A stretch of 36,626 bases of DNA from a virus. Each line of letters starts with the position of its first letter. Position 1 is the stretch's first letter. The position numbers and the translations under genes were made by a program. The notes under the pieces are model-generated. The model made no database searches and had not been told where the DNA came from. It saw nothing but the letters and a program-made list of their open reading frames with translations. Location: IMG/VR virus record IMGVR_UViG_3300042691_004590, positions 1 through 36,626 of that record. The stretch is one strand, 5' to 3'. Shown here one piece after another: positions 23,409 through 30,721 of the stretch.

Positions 23409-23603
23409 TTACTTGGTTTTTAACTTGGTTAAATCAATTTGGTTACCTTGATACATCTGCTCTTGTGTCGGAACTTGTGTGCTGACTCCTAAAAGCCTAC
23501 ACCATTCATTATAAGGCACAATTTCGGCAGGAAAATAGGACTTTGATATATTGAGTCCTTTTGGGGTTTCGTGGCTTAAAACAGCCTCTTTTTGCTTTGT
23601 CAT
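23409..23603 (-). CDS. Small hypothetical protein, 64 aa
   Basis: Start chosen at MTKQKEAVLSHETPKG (23603), which leaves a 5-base gap to the upstream zinc-ribbon gene. The longer frame would start inside that gene. Contains SYFPAEIVPYNEWCRLLGVS. No motif or family recognised. Early-operon gene. Confidence 0.55.
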   Translation of the reverse strand: MTKQKEAVLSHETPKGLNISKSYFPAEIVPYNEWCRLLGVSTQVPTQEQMYQGNQIDLTKLKTK

Positions 23604-23608
23604 ATATT

Positions 23609-23842
23609 TTATTTTGATTGAGTCATACCTCGGCATACACCATAGCCATCTCTAGCTGCAAGGCGGTTAATTCTTTGAGCAACCTCCATAGGCAAAACCT
23701 GTATAGTATTACCTGTCTTATGGTTAGTGATAGCAACACCACCAACCTTCTGAACATCTGAGCAATTTACACAAGTCTTGTAACCATACTTGGTCAGCCT
23801 CAAATCAGGCATTTGGCATCCGCATCTTGTACAATATGCCAT
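23609..23842 (-). CDS. Zinc-ribbon protein, 77 aa
   Basis: MAYCTRCGCQMPDLRLTKYG and KTCVNCSD contain two CxxC pairs (C4/C7 and C24/C27), spaced like a zinc ribbon. The rest is basic and compact. Such proteins are often regulators or DNA/RNA binders in phage early regions. The start is 4 bases downstream of the 73-aa gene. Zinc binding inferred from motif, target unknown. Confidence 0.7.
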   Translation of the reverse strand: MAYCTRCGCQMPDLRLTKYGYKTCVNCSDVQKVGGVAITNHKTGNTIQVLPMEVAQRINRLAARDGYGVCRGMTQSK

Positions 23843-23845
23843 AAC

Positions 23846-24067
23846 TTACTTTTTTGATTGTTTACGATAATTGCGATACTCCTGAGAGCATGAGTCATAA
23901 CCTGAATACCATGATTGCAATAAATCAATGGTAGTTTGCATCTGAGGGTCATCATTAATTTCGGCACACATAGACCTAAACTTGAGGTCATCAATAGCCT
24001 TGCGAGTGTTACCATTCATCTTAGCAATAAAGCCAAGATTGTAAGCTGTGTCTTGTAATTGTAGCAT
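23846..24067 (-). CDS. Small hypothetical protein, 73 aa
   Basis: Start chosen at MLQLQDTAYN (24067), because an upstream ATG at 24103 would sit almost on the predicted transcription start of the promoter at 24105-24136. The predicted leader is then ~33 nt, with a pyrimidine-poor A-rich end. The protein is polar and helical (GNTRKAIDDLKFRSMCAEIN). No family recognised. First gene of the early unit. Confidence 0.55.
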   Translation of the reverse strand: MLQLQDTAYNLGFIAKMNGNTRKAIDDLKFRSMCAEINDDPQMQTTIDLLQSWYSGYDSCSQEYRNYRKQSKK

Positions 24068-24104
24068 AATCGTTTGTTTGATTGGTGAGGAATTAATTAC
24101 CATA

Positions 24105-24136
24105 TAAAATTACGAGGTTTATTTTAATTAACAAAA
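24105..24136 (-). promoter_or_regulatory. Promoter P-24.1 (early unit)
   Basis: -33 TTTTG at 24132-24136, 19-nt spacer ending in CG, -7 box TAATTTTA at 24105-24112. An A/T tract similar to the other promoters lies upstream. It sits just after the terminator that closes the lysis/virion unit, at the start of the early operon. Confidence 0.65.
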
Positions 24137-24175
24137 TTATTTTGAAAATTTTTTTTAATTATTTTTACAGGGCAT

Positions 24176-24198
24176 AAAAAAAGCACCATTTCGGTGCT
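24176..24198 (-). terminator. Rho-independent terminator after the lysis region
   Basis: Six-base-pair stem AGCACC/GGTGCT (24182-24187 with 24193-24198), 5-base loop, then T7 on the minus strand (24182-24176). It overlaps the stop codon of the 101-aa gene and separates the virion/lysis unit from the early unit. Confidence 0.8.
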
Positions 24199-24502
24199 AT
24201 TCTTCATCATCATCCTGCCTATCCTGCAGGTGCAGTATTTCATCTCTTATCTGTTCATACTCTCCCCTAATGTACACAGAAGTTTGGTCATTAAAAGTCA
24301 TTATCTGAATATCAGGCAACAACTCCTGTACATTGTATATTTCATCAAGCCTGACCATTCGCCTAGCAAATTCATGCCTAACATCAAAGCCTAACTCCTG
24401 CCAATTTATGGTATTGCCTCTAAGCAACACTTCTATTTCTAGCCACATACTAAGTCGGGTATATTCTTGTCTTAATTTGTACTTTCCTCTTTTTCTCATC
24501 AT
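24197..24502 (-). CDS. Hypothetical protein, 101 aa (83 aa if the internal ATG is used)
   Basis: Begins MMRKRGKYKLRQEYTRLSMW. The first 53 bases overlap the phosphoesterase gene in another frame. The alternative start MWLEIEVLL (24448) sits 1 base after the phosphoesterase stop and would be a clean coupled start. The body is helical (LGFDVRHEFARRMVRLDEIY) with a very acidic end (DRQDDDEE). No motif recognised. The last gene before the terminator. Confidence 0.55.
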   Translation of the reverse strand: MMRKRGKYKLRQEYTRLSMWLEIEVLLRGNTINWQELGFDVRHEFARRMVRLDEIYNVQELLPDIQIMTFNDQTSVYIRGEYEQIRDEILHLQDRQDDDEE

Positions 24503-25313
24503 TTAAAATTCGTGAACAACCTAATTCCAACCAATAGCCGCCTATTTCGGATGGACTAAAACCCTTCTCTACTGACCAACCTCCTTCTTTATACTCCTGC
24601 TTCCAACAACCTGTTCTTACTTGATACACCTTTTCAAATCTAGTTTCATAATGATTGCTACCACCTATCCTTTCTGTAGTGCTGTGCATACAATACTGAG
24701 TGTGAGTGTGAGCCAACCATACTAAATCTGCTCCTTCTACATAGTTTCCTATACGATTATGCTCAATTACACCTTTGGTCACTCTAGCATTACCACCTGA
24801 ACCATGATGCATCTTAATATAAAACGGAATAAAAATATTACTACCAATAGTCATTCTAAAAACAACCCAACCTTGATAACCTGTATGCAATACAGGACTT
24901 CCTTCCTCTCTGCTCAACAAATAGCACAACCTGTCTAAAGGATTAGTTTCATAATTTTTAGTAATTGCTGTTTCATGGTTTCCATCTGCCATGATAGCTA
25001 TGTTTTTAGCATACGGCTTGAGAAATTCAAAAGCATCTTCAATTACTAGGTCAAAATAATTATCACCTAAATACTCCTTCCTAATATTGCCCTTAGTTCC
25101 TCTTTTGTCATTTCTGCCTTGCATCATATCAAAAAAGTCACCATTAAAAAGAATTATTGCATCCTTTTGGACTGCTTCATTAAGAACTTCTGTCAATAAA
25201 CTTCTTTCACAATAAGCACTATCAAAGTGGACATCAGAAAGCAACAGCAATTTTGCTGAATTTGTCTTTACAAATATTTCTGTAACTGACTTTGCTACAT
25301 TTTTTACTACCAT
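24450..25313 (-). CDS. Calcineurin-like metallophosphoesterase, 287 aa
   Basis: Binuclear metal phosphoesterase: LLLSDVHFD (D27, H29), FNGDFFD (D59), MADGNHET, a middle His (MHHGSG) and LAHTHTQY as the final metal-binding His motif. All key motifs are present in order. The family includes SbcD/Mre11-type nucleases and phage phosphodiesterases; the lack of an SbcC partner argues against a full SbcCD complex. No signal peptide. It lies after the lysis genes, overlapping them by 7 bases, and ahead of a terminator. Confidence 0.85.
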   Translation of the reverse strand: MVVKNVAKSVTEIFVKTNSAKLLLLSDVHFDSAYCERSLLTEVLNEAVQKDAIILFNGDFFDMMQGRNDKRGTKGNIRKEYLGDNYFDLVIEDAFEFLKPYAKNIAIMADGNHETAITKNYETNPLDRLCYLLSREEGSPVLHTGYQGWVVFRMTIGSNIFIPFYIKMHHGSGGNARVTKGVIEHNRIGNYVEGADLVWLAHTHTQYCMHSTTERIGGSNHYETRFEKVYQVRTGCWKQEYKEGGWSVEKGFSPSEIGGYWLELGCSRILNDEKKRKVQIKTRIYPT

Positions 25314-25774
25314 AATCTTGTGGCAGACCTGACAACCTTCAATACGATTAGTGCTACTATTACCAATAATCCAAACAAGGCATACAAGCCAATTTTTTTA
25401 TACTTTTTGTTTTCTGCAACCAATTGTGCATTATCATGCTCCAATTTTGTGCATTTTTGAGTTACTTTTTTCAATTCTGACTCACAAACAAATACTTTTG
25501 CTGTGTTTTCTTGGTAAACAATTTTCTCCTTGTACCTAGTTACTTTCGGAATTTTAACAGGTGGGCAAATTGTGTCCTTAATAAGTACAGAGTCATGTAC
25601 AACCATCTGTACACGAATACTATCACCTTTAACATATTCATAAGTCGTATCAATCTTTTCAATAATTATTGTGCTATCTTTTACAGGGAACTTATCAGCA
25701 CATACCTTAGCCAATTTCTTCTGACTCATACAACTAGTCAGAAACACCAAAATCAAAACCTTTAACAACTTCAT
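25307..25774 (-). CDS. Unimolecular spanin (u-spanin)-like lipoprotein, 155 aa, predicted internal start
   Basis: Internal in-frame ATG (residue 59 of the longer frame) opens MKLLKVLILVFLTSC, an N-terminal lipoprotein signal with lipobox LTSC (Cys15). A periplasmic region of ~110 residues has a late coiled coil (CESELKKVTQKCTKLEHDN), and a C-terminal membrane helix follows (YALFGLLVIVALIVLKVV). Outer-membrane lipid at one end and inner-membrane helix at the other is the u-spanin design (as in phage T1 gp11), which fuses outer and inner membranes at the last lysis step. Start choice is inference. Confidence 0.68.
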   Translation of the reverse strand: MKLLKVLILVFLTSCMSQKKLAKVCADKFPVKDSTIIIEKIDTTYEYVKGDSIRVQMVVHDSVLIKDTICPPVKIPKVTRYKEKIVYQENTAKVFVCESELKKVTQKCTKLEHDNAQLVAENKKYKKIGLYALFGLLVIVALIVLKVVRSATRLW

Positions 25775-25948
25775 TATTTTATCCAATATTGTATCGGGTG
25801 AAAACACTAACATTAGTCCAATGGCTATACCAATTGCTGCATCCGACCATGTCAGAGATTCTTTTACAAACACACTCGCCATAGAGGCGACAATAATTGT
25901 CATTCCCAAAGCTGTAGTTTTCCATGCCTTATAATTTTTCAACTTCAT
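25307..25948 (-). CDS. Holin-like membrane region fused in frame to a u-spanin-like region, 213 aa
   Basis: The full frame starts at 25948 (ATGA overlap with the endolysin stop). Residues 1-58 have two hydrophobic helices (~11-28 and 33-50; MTIIVASMASVFVKE and AAIGIAIGLMLVFSP) like a small holin. Residue 59 onward is the lipoprotein-type spanin. The two parts share one uninterrupted frame without a stop between them. Near the junction, AAAATAATG contains the stop-start TAATG in another frame, suggesting an ancestral two-gene arrangement. Either product (213 aa, or 155 aa from the internal ATG) is possible. Confidence 0.6.
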   Translation of the reverse strand: MKLKNYKAWKTTALGMTIIVASMASVFVKESLTWSDAAIGIAIGLMLVFSPDTILDKIMKLLKVLILVFLTSCMSQKKLAKVCADKFPVKDSTIIIEKIDTTYEYVKGDSIRVQMVVHDSVLIKDTICPPVKIPKVTRYKEKIVYQENTAKVFVCESELKKVTQKCTKLEHDNAQLVAENKKYKKIGLYALFGLLVIVALIVLKVVRSATRLW

Positions 25949-26430
25949 ATCAAAACGTAATTGTTCTTATCAACCTTGCCCTTGTTATACATATCTAACA
26001 GGGTCTTAATGCTATGTCCATAAGTCTTTTGAAAATGTGGAGCATCATAAAACTTCCAATCTCCTCCCCATTCCCAACCATATTGCTTGAAAATGGCTAC
26101 TATTTCCATCCAATCTGCCTTACCATCACCATCAAAGTCCTTTTTTACATCATAACTAGCAGCCTTGCCATCTACAATAACTATATCAATTGCCAATCCG
26201 TAGTTATGGTAACTCCTACCGCCCTTAGCACTTGTAACAATACCGCCTTTTGCCGTTCTACCCTGAGCATACAAAGCATCTTGCTCTGCAAATGTTCTAA
26301 GTGTATGAGTAAATCGGCAAAATGCCCTGCCTGATAAAGCAGCACATATATCTTCATACAACTCCTTAGCCTCATCACGCAGCTTAGGGTGCAACAAGTT
26401 AATTTTCTCTATTGTTTTTGTGTCTGTCAT
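25945..26430 (-). CDS. M15-family peptidase endolysin, 161 aa
   Basis: Zn peptidase of the M15 (VanY/CwlK, L-Ala-D-Glu) type that cuts peptidoglycan stem peptides: GRSYHNYGLAIDIV (His and Asp metal ligands), then WEWGGDW and APHFQKTYG (final His ligand). A short acidic Asp-Gly loop, DFDGDGKADW, lies between. No signal peptide, so it needs the holin for export. It is the first of the endolysin-spanin pair (ATGA overlap). Its start overlaps the 76-aa membrane gene by 32 bases. Confidence 0.92.
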   Translation of the reverse strand: MTDTKTIEKINLLHPKLRDEAKELYEDICAALSGRAFCRFTHTLRTFAEQDALYAQGRTAKGGIVTSAKGGRSYHNYGLAIDIVIVDGKAASYDVKKDFDGDGKADWMEIVAIFKQYGWEWGGDWKFYDAPHFQKTYGHSIKTLLDMYNKGKVDKNNYVLI

Positions 26431-26629
26431 GCTGTGCCTTTTCGTTTTTAATTTTATATACGAGGTAAACTATTGACAGGGTTGAAATAATCCATGTAAA
26501 GCCATGACTAATGACTTCTACACCCATCATATTCATCATATTTAACAAAATAGCACCTAATGTTGATGGCACTCCTACTTCATCTCTTTGAAACATGGTC
26601 ATAATATTATCTAATTTGGAAATTGGCAT
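26399..26629 (-). CDS. Small membrane protein, holin candidate, 76 aa
   Basis: One clear hydrophobic helix (FTWIISTLSIVYLVYKIK, ~44-61) after a weakly hydrophobic stretch (LGAILLNMMNMMGVEVIS), ending in a basic His/Lys tail (EKAQHDRHKNNREN). It lies immediately before the endolysin and overlaps it by 32 bases, a typical holin position. Two candidate holins exist (this and the fused gene downstream); which is the holin cannot be told. Membrane protein firm, function inferred. Confidence 0.6.
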   Translation of the reverse strand: MPISKLDNIMTMFQRDEVGVPSTLGAILLNMMNMMGVEVISHGFTWIISTLSIVYLVYKIKNEKAQHDRHKNNREN

Positions 26630-27042
26630 AAATCAAGCGGCTGAGGGTCAATAATTTCAACATTTATTGTCACACCTGCAGTAAAGTCATCAAATCTTTC
26701 CTGAAAAAACTCTATTGCAACATTTTGCCTGACATTAAAGCTGTATGCGTCATCTTCTTTTAACTTAGCTACTACATCTAACGCAACAAGCAATTGGTCT
26801 GACTGTACCTGCAGTCTATTGCTTTTATCTTCAGCTAACAAGTCTGCAAATACGATTGCTAAATTGTAATTCATAGTAGTATTGCTGTATTGCGAAGGCT
26901 TAACAACCACCCACATTACAGGATACTCTATTTCACCACCATTATCAACATAATCATATATGTCGCCTTCTCCGAAGGTTCTTATCATTGGATGACTTAG
27001 CTGTATCGCCTTTAACTTGCTTACTAGGTTGCTTAATGTCAT
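26611..27042 (-). CDS. Tail completion/terminator-like protein, 143 aa
   Basis: Begins MTLSNLVSKLKAIQLSHPMI; DNGGEIEYPVMWVVVKPSQY follows. It is predicted alpha/beta, soluble, with the C-terminal VEIIDPQPLDLCQFP. By size, fold impression and position after the connector protein it is likely a tail terminator or head-tail joining protein; I do not have a precise family name. It overlaps the 76-aa gene by 19 bases. Confidence 0.5.
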   Translation of the reverse strand: MTLSNLVSKLKAIQLSHPMIRTFGEGDIYDYVDNGGEIEYPVMWVVVKPSQYSNTTMNYNLAIVFADLLAEDKSNRLQVQSDQLLVALDVVAKLKEDDAYSFNVRQNVAIEFFQERFDDFTAGVTINVEIIDPQPLDLCQFPN

Positions 27043-27094
27043 TTTGCTTCTTTAAATATTCTTTTAATTTCTTCTCGTTCTTGCTATATGCCAT
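26954..27094 (-). CDS. Small basic hypothetical protein, 46 aa (uncertain)
   Basis: ATG at 27094 is 1 base after the stop of the connector gene (TAGTATG), a good coupled start. The product is Lys-rich (MAYSKNEKKLKEYLKKQND) and ends RRRRHI. It overlaps the 143-aa gene by 89 bases in another frame, which is more than usual, so it may be spurious. A longer version starting inside the connector gene is less likely. Confidence 0.35.
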   Translation of the reverse strand: MAYSKNEKKLKEYLKKQNDIKQPSKQVKGDTAKSSNDKNLRRRRHI

Positions 27095-27095
27095 A

Positions 27096-27689
27096 CTAGA
27101 ATGGTTTTTTGTATCTGTTTCCTTGATAGCGTTCTGAATAAGGTCTGTGGTCTTCATAATCACCTCTGCCTAAGTTAATAGCACACTTGTACTGATTACT
27201 TACAGGGTTAATAGTCGTTACATCTGAACCTGGGTTCAAGTATTCAGGGTACGAAGGTCCATTTGCACACAAATAATTGATTGCCCTTTCGGCATACCAT
27301 TCTGCGTAACCCTTATAATACTCACTAATGCTTTGCAATTCAGCAAAAGTCGGTTCTTGAGTATTCTCACTAGTTCTTTTTAGTACTCCTTTGTTTACAT
27401 ACTTGTACTGCATAGCCATTGGCAATTCTCCTAAAACATAATTGAATAGAGTATCAGTCAAATAGTTGTCCAAAAGTGTCTTGTAAACTGCGTTTCCTTG
27501 CTGTCCAATCGTGTTCAAGTCAATCAATTGCAGTATTTTATTGTACAAAGCCGTTCCACATATCGGGTGAATATACCTGTCTTGAGTCATTTTGATGACT
27601 TGAGTGACATTTTTCATGTCAATATTGTTACTAGCTATCGTAAAATCCTTAAAGGACTGCTCCGAAATCATTAAAATATTCGCACTCAT
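27096..27689 (-). CDS. Head-tail connector protein, 197 aa
   Basis: Mainly helical: MISEQSFKDFTIASNNIDMK, TQDRYIHPICGTALYNKI, FNYVLGELPMAMQYKYVNKG and YAEWYAERAINYL. This is the layout of the connector (adaptor) proteins next to portals in Bacteroidota phages. It lies directly after the portal with a 4-base overlap (ATGA) and its C-terminal YKCAINLGRGDYEDHRP is polar and unstructured. Role: docking of the tail to the portal, inferred from position and helix content. Confidence 0.65.
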   Translation of the reverse strand: MSANILMISEQSFKDFTIASNNIDMKNVTQVIKMTQDRYIHPICGTALYNKILQLIDLNTIGQQGNAVYKTLLDNYLTDTLFNYVLGELPMAMQYKYVNKGVLKRTSENTQEPTFAELQSISEYYKGYAEWYAERAINYLCANGPSYPEYLNPGSDVTTINPVSNQYKCAINLGRGDYEDHRPYSERYQGNRYKKPF

Positions 27690-29713
27690 CTTGATGTTTT
27701 TTCAATTACGACATTTCTTCTCCATTCATGGCGGCAATATGGGGTATTTATGCCTGTATTTGGGTTATGATACCAACCTCCGCACAACAAAAACACCGAA
27801 TAACCTAGCTGATTACTGATATTTTGTATCTCCTCTCTAGTAAAATACAATCCACTACGATACAACCTTTGACATAATGGTCTGCTTTGTGTCTTAACAG
27901 CAGGTACATTAGGTCTTTCTTCGTATGAATACAATACCTTATACGAGGTAATCGGGGTCAATTTGCGTATTGCACTTTCTCCAATCTTTGTCAGGGTTCT
28001 TGTAATCAGTCCTTCACGATTAATTTTCTCCTTAATTACGTTATCATCAATCAAAGTATTCAACCTATTCGTTACTACAGACTTGCTAATGCCTACTTTT
28101 TCGGCAATTTGTTCTACCGTTGCCGCAGGATTGCCCTTAATTACCGCCAAAATCTTCTCCTGAACTTCATTTAGTATGTAATCAGCGAATAAATCTTCCT
28201 TAATAACGTCATTTATACTAGAAAATACCAATTTATCTTGCTGCAACACATCAAATTGCTCTTTTGGTATGCCCTTACCTTCAAAATGTCGCAATATTTC
28301 TTCATCTTGGTCTGTATGGCTACAAGTTATGTGTAAGTGGTCACCAAAAGTGCCATTATTAGCTTCTAGGATGCCTAAATTTGGCTGTTGCGTTGCAGGT
28401 AGGGTATTTGTAGGCTGCTTAGGTGTCAAGCCTATTAAACCTCTTATTTCAGTTGCATCCATATTCTCCATAACTTTCTGCAGTATAGCAGGATTAAGGG
28501 AATTCAGTGCATTAATTATCTCCTGACTAGTTGTACTTTCCTTTTTAACTATTTCAGGCAAACCTAACTTCTCACGAATTTCATCTTGAGTCATATTTGC
28601 AGTAATTACCTGCTCACTAAACTCCGTACCTATAGGTTCGGTCTTTTTCAACTCAAATTGTGCCGTAACATCATTAAATGAGTACAAGTAGTTAATTATT
28701 TCTTCAATAGTCTTCTGCTTACCATTTACATAGGTATTTTGGAACAACTCACTAGCTTCACGCAATTCTGTACGACCACCAAGCTGTCCTTCAGTCTTAA
28801 TACCGAACAACATTGGACTAGTTACCTTGTGACCGCTAAATATTTCTTGCTGTACCGTTTTATTTAGCAAATCAAAGTGCTTATCTAACTCCGTTCCGCT
28901 TAGGTCAATAATAGAAGGTTCATTGTCCTTGCTATCATTAAAAGCTAACATGAATTTACCTGCATTCTTGCTACCTGAGAACTTATCTTTAAATAGTCTT
29001 TCAATTCTGTCTTCTTCTTCCTGACTAACTTTACCTCCGTTAAGGTTAATCAACTTAGAACTAAACATACCATTGTTAATAGTATTCAAATGGTATTCAC
29101 CGATACTAATATCTAGTTCTATGTACGAAATTGCACCTCTGTAATCGGGCAATGAATAAGTATTTGCTCCTGCTCTGTACTCCTTAAAGTATAAAATCTG
29201 ACTACCTTTTGGATTCATTGGGTTAAAACAAGGATAAGCTACATAATCAGGTCTTGGGTTCGTTTGGTCGTTCTTTATCCAATTGTCAGATACATAATAC
29301 TCACTATTATCTGCGTTTGTACGCACCTTGTAGTAATCTACATGGTACAACTCAGCTATTTGACCTGTTGCCTTGCTCCATATAACTTGCAAATAGTAGC
29401 CACCAAACAAAGTAAGGTCTGTAGCTATCTTTTTAGTTAATTCATTTAGGCTTTCTTCTTTGCTGTTTACGGATTCAATGATTCCATAAGCCTTAGCTTT
29501 CTCCATCTCATCCTCAGACTTTGCCTCCCAACCATTTCCGCAGATATAATCAACCTTACCTGTTACAATTGCGTTATGCTTAGCTGAATTGTTATAAATC
29601 CGCAACAAATAGTTCGGATAGTCATTCTTCTCACCATAATAAATCCAATCCTTACCTTTTACTTCTTTGTAAATCGGCAAAGGAACTTGGTCAAACTTCA
29701 TTAGCTTAATCAT
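27686..29713 (-). CDS. Portal protein with winged-helix and MuF-like C-terminal extension, 675 aa
   Basis: Residues ~1-440 look like a portal: YYGEKNDYPNYLLRIYNNSA, a stem-like segment TLFGGYYLQVIW, LFKDKFSGSKNAGKFMLAFN, SGHKVTSPMLFGI. Residues ~515-575 form a wHTH, VQEKILAVIKGNPAATVEQI followed by SKSVVTNRLNTLIDDN. Residues ~590-675 (EERPNVPAVKTQSRPLCQRL ... TPYCRHEWRRN) resemble the C-terminal end of MuF-type minor head proteins. The portal part is about 240 residues shorter than the whole. It overlaps the connector by 4 bases and the 118-aa gene by 4. It forms the DNA-entry dodecamer and docks terminase; the extension is unusual. Confidence 0.85.
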   Translation of the reverse strand: MIKLMKFDQVPLPIYKEVKGKDWIYYGEKNDYPNYLLRIYNNSAKHNAIVTGKVDYICGNGWEAKSEDEMEKAKAYGIIESVNSKEESLNELTKKIATDLTLFGGYYLQVIWSKATGQIAELYHVDYYKVRTNADNSEYYVSDNWIKNDQTNPRPDYVAYPCFNPMNPKGSQILYFKEYRAGANTYSLPDYRGAISYIELDISIGEYHLNTINNGMFSSKLINLNGGKVSQEEEDRIERLFKDKFSGSKNAGKFMLAFNDSKDNEPSIIDLSGTELDKHFDLLNKTVQQEIFSGHKVTSPMLFGIKTEGQLGGRTELREASELFQNTYVNGKQKTIEEIINYLYSFNDVTAQFELKKTEPIGTEFSEQVITANMTQDEIREKLGLPEIVKKESTTSQEIINALNSLNPAILQKVMENMDATEIRGLIGLTPKQPTNTLPATQQPNLGILEANNGTFGDHLHITCSHTDQDEEILRHFEGKGIPKEQFDVLQQDKLVFSSINDVIKEDLFADYILNEVQEKILAVIKGNPAATVEQIAEKVGISKSVVTNRLNTLIDDNVIKEKINREGLITRTLTKIGESAIRKLTPITSYKVLYSYEERPNVPAVKTQSRPLCQRLYRSGLYFTREEIQNISNQLGYSVFLLCGGWYHNPNTGINTPYCRHEWRRNVVIEKTSR

Positions 29714-30066
29714 GTCGTATATGTTTTATATGTGCCAACATAACCGTTGTACCTCTTGACACCTGTCGTGCTTAAATTGTCTGCAGTCAATTCCATCTTA
29801 CCTGTAGCTATTATTGTCGTACCACTACCTGTCTGAGTTACATAATATCTCCAAAAACCGATAGTGCTGTTTTCAAAAGCAGCCGTAAGTACCTGAAATT
29901 TGCTGTACCTGTCCTTATATTGGCTTAAATCTGCTAAAGATAGACTAACTTCTTCACTAGTAACTTCATTGACAAATTTAAAGCTGTAAGTGTCGCTACT
30001 AGTCAGCCTTTTGTCCACCAATGTTACATAAATGTAGTTATTCTGTCCCCTTCTTATGCTAATCAT
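29710..30066 (-). CDS. Small virion-associated hypothetical protein, 118 aa
   Basis: Start chosen at MISIRRGQNNYIYVTLVDKR (30066). A longer frame upstream would have to be translated through the terminator at 30103-30125 and the end of the tail protein gene. The protein is beta-rich and soluble (YSKFQVLTAAFENSTIGFWR). Its ATG-portal overlap (ATGA) implies coupling. Probably a structural or assembly protein; family not recognised. Confidence 0.6.
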   Translation of the reverse strand: MISIRRGQNNYIYVTLVDKRLTSSDTYSFKFVNEVTSEEVSLSLADLSQYKDRYSKFQVLTAAFENSTIGFWRYYVTQTGSGTTIIATGKMELTADNLSTTGVKRYNGYVGTYKTYTT

Positions 30067-30102
30067 ATCTTTAAATATAAATAAATCTAAACTTGTACAA
30101 TT

Positions 30103-30125
30103 AAAAAACCCCCTATAAAGGGGGT
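30103..30125 (-). terminator. Strong rho-independent terminator after the tail-tube gene
   Basis: On the minus strand: a 6-bp stem (GACCCCC-type arm; 30108-30113 with 30120-30125), loop of 6, then T6 (30108-30103). It lies 36 bases past the stop of the probable major tail protein, likely limiting high-level capsid/tail transcription. Confidence 0.85.
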
Positions 30126-30160
30126 CTTCATTTTTCCTACCATATTGAAACAAACCAAAT

Positions 30161-30667
30161 CTATGCTGATACAGGGACATTTCCTGTGAATGATGGAGCA
30201 AGTTCCTTTTCATTACCTGTGAAGGTAAGAGTGTAACCATTTCTATCACCGAAGGCTGTACCTGATGCAGGTCCACCACCTGTCAAATCAAGACCATTGT
30301 CTTTACCAAGAACCCACTTAGTTCCGTTATTATCAGTCAAGATAACAACTAGTCTGTTCTTAGCCAACAAAAGGATTTCGTTTCTAGTGTTTACCTGAAG
30401 TTTATTCAAAATAATCTCCAAAGTTTGACCATAAAATACCGTACCATTCTGTACATTGGTATTTATTGCTTCTGCGAAGTTTGAACTTTCTTTTACTAGT
30501 TCATACTTCCAAAAGTATTTACCCGCATCCATTGTAACTGCGGTATATGCTCCATTAGAACCTGTCCAAGTTGCGATATCTTCGTGTGCGGCAAACCACA
30601 CTTCCTTGATACCACCAATACTATCTCGGCAGTCCAATGTGTAACTCTGTGTAAGGGCGCATGGCAT
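30161..30667 (-). CDS. Major tail tube protein (probable), 168 aa
   Basis: Begins MPCALTQSYTLDCRDSIGGI and carries TLDCRDSIGGIKEVWFAAHE, with later LLLAKNRLVVILTDNNGTKW and YTLTFTGNEKELAPSF. I recognise the pattern as a tail tube type common in Bacteroidota phages and related prophages. Beta-rich, no membrane segment. It is isolated by a hairpin upstream (30691-30715) and a strong terminator downstream, consistent with very high expression together with the capsid gene. Exact family to be confirmed by search. Confidence 0.65.
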   Translation of the reverse strand: MPCALTQSYTLDCRDSIGGIKEVWFAAHEDIATWTGSNGAYTAVTMDAGKYFWKYELVKESSNFAEAINTNVQNGTVFYGQTLEIILNKLQVNTRNEILLLAKNRLVVILTDNNGTKWVLGKDNGLDLTGGGPASGTAFGDRNGYTLTFTGNEKELAPSFTGNVPVSA

Positions 30668-30690
30668 AATAAATAAATTTATATTGTTAA

Positions 30691-30715
30691 GAGGGAGGCA
30701 TCAACTACCTCCCTC
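30691..30715 (-). other. Strong hairpin between capsid and tail-tube genes
   Basis: Perfect 8-bp inverted repeat (30691-30698 with 30708-30715), 9-base loop, followed on the minus strand by an A/T-rich stretch without a real U-run. More likely an mRNA-stabilising or partial attenuating hairpin than a full terminator. Confidence 0.6.
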
Positions 30716-30721
30716 ACTTAA

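Noticed and set aside
23800-24015. 71-aa minus-strand frame across two early genes
   Set aside because: Overlaps both the zinc-ribbon gene and the 73-aa gene in another frame; no independent support.
24450-25313. Phosphoesterase as SbcD of an SbcCD complex
   Set aside because: No SbcC-like ATPase in the window; motifs only show the general metallophosphoesterase family.
26181-26378. 65-aa minus-strand frame inside the endolysin gene
   Set aside because: Shadow of the M15 peptidase gene.
30067-30279. 5' extension of the 118-aa gene up to 30279
   Set aside because: It would read through a strong terminator hairpin and into the end of the tail-tube gene; the downstream ATG at 30066 is better.
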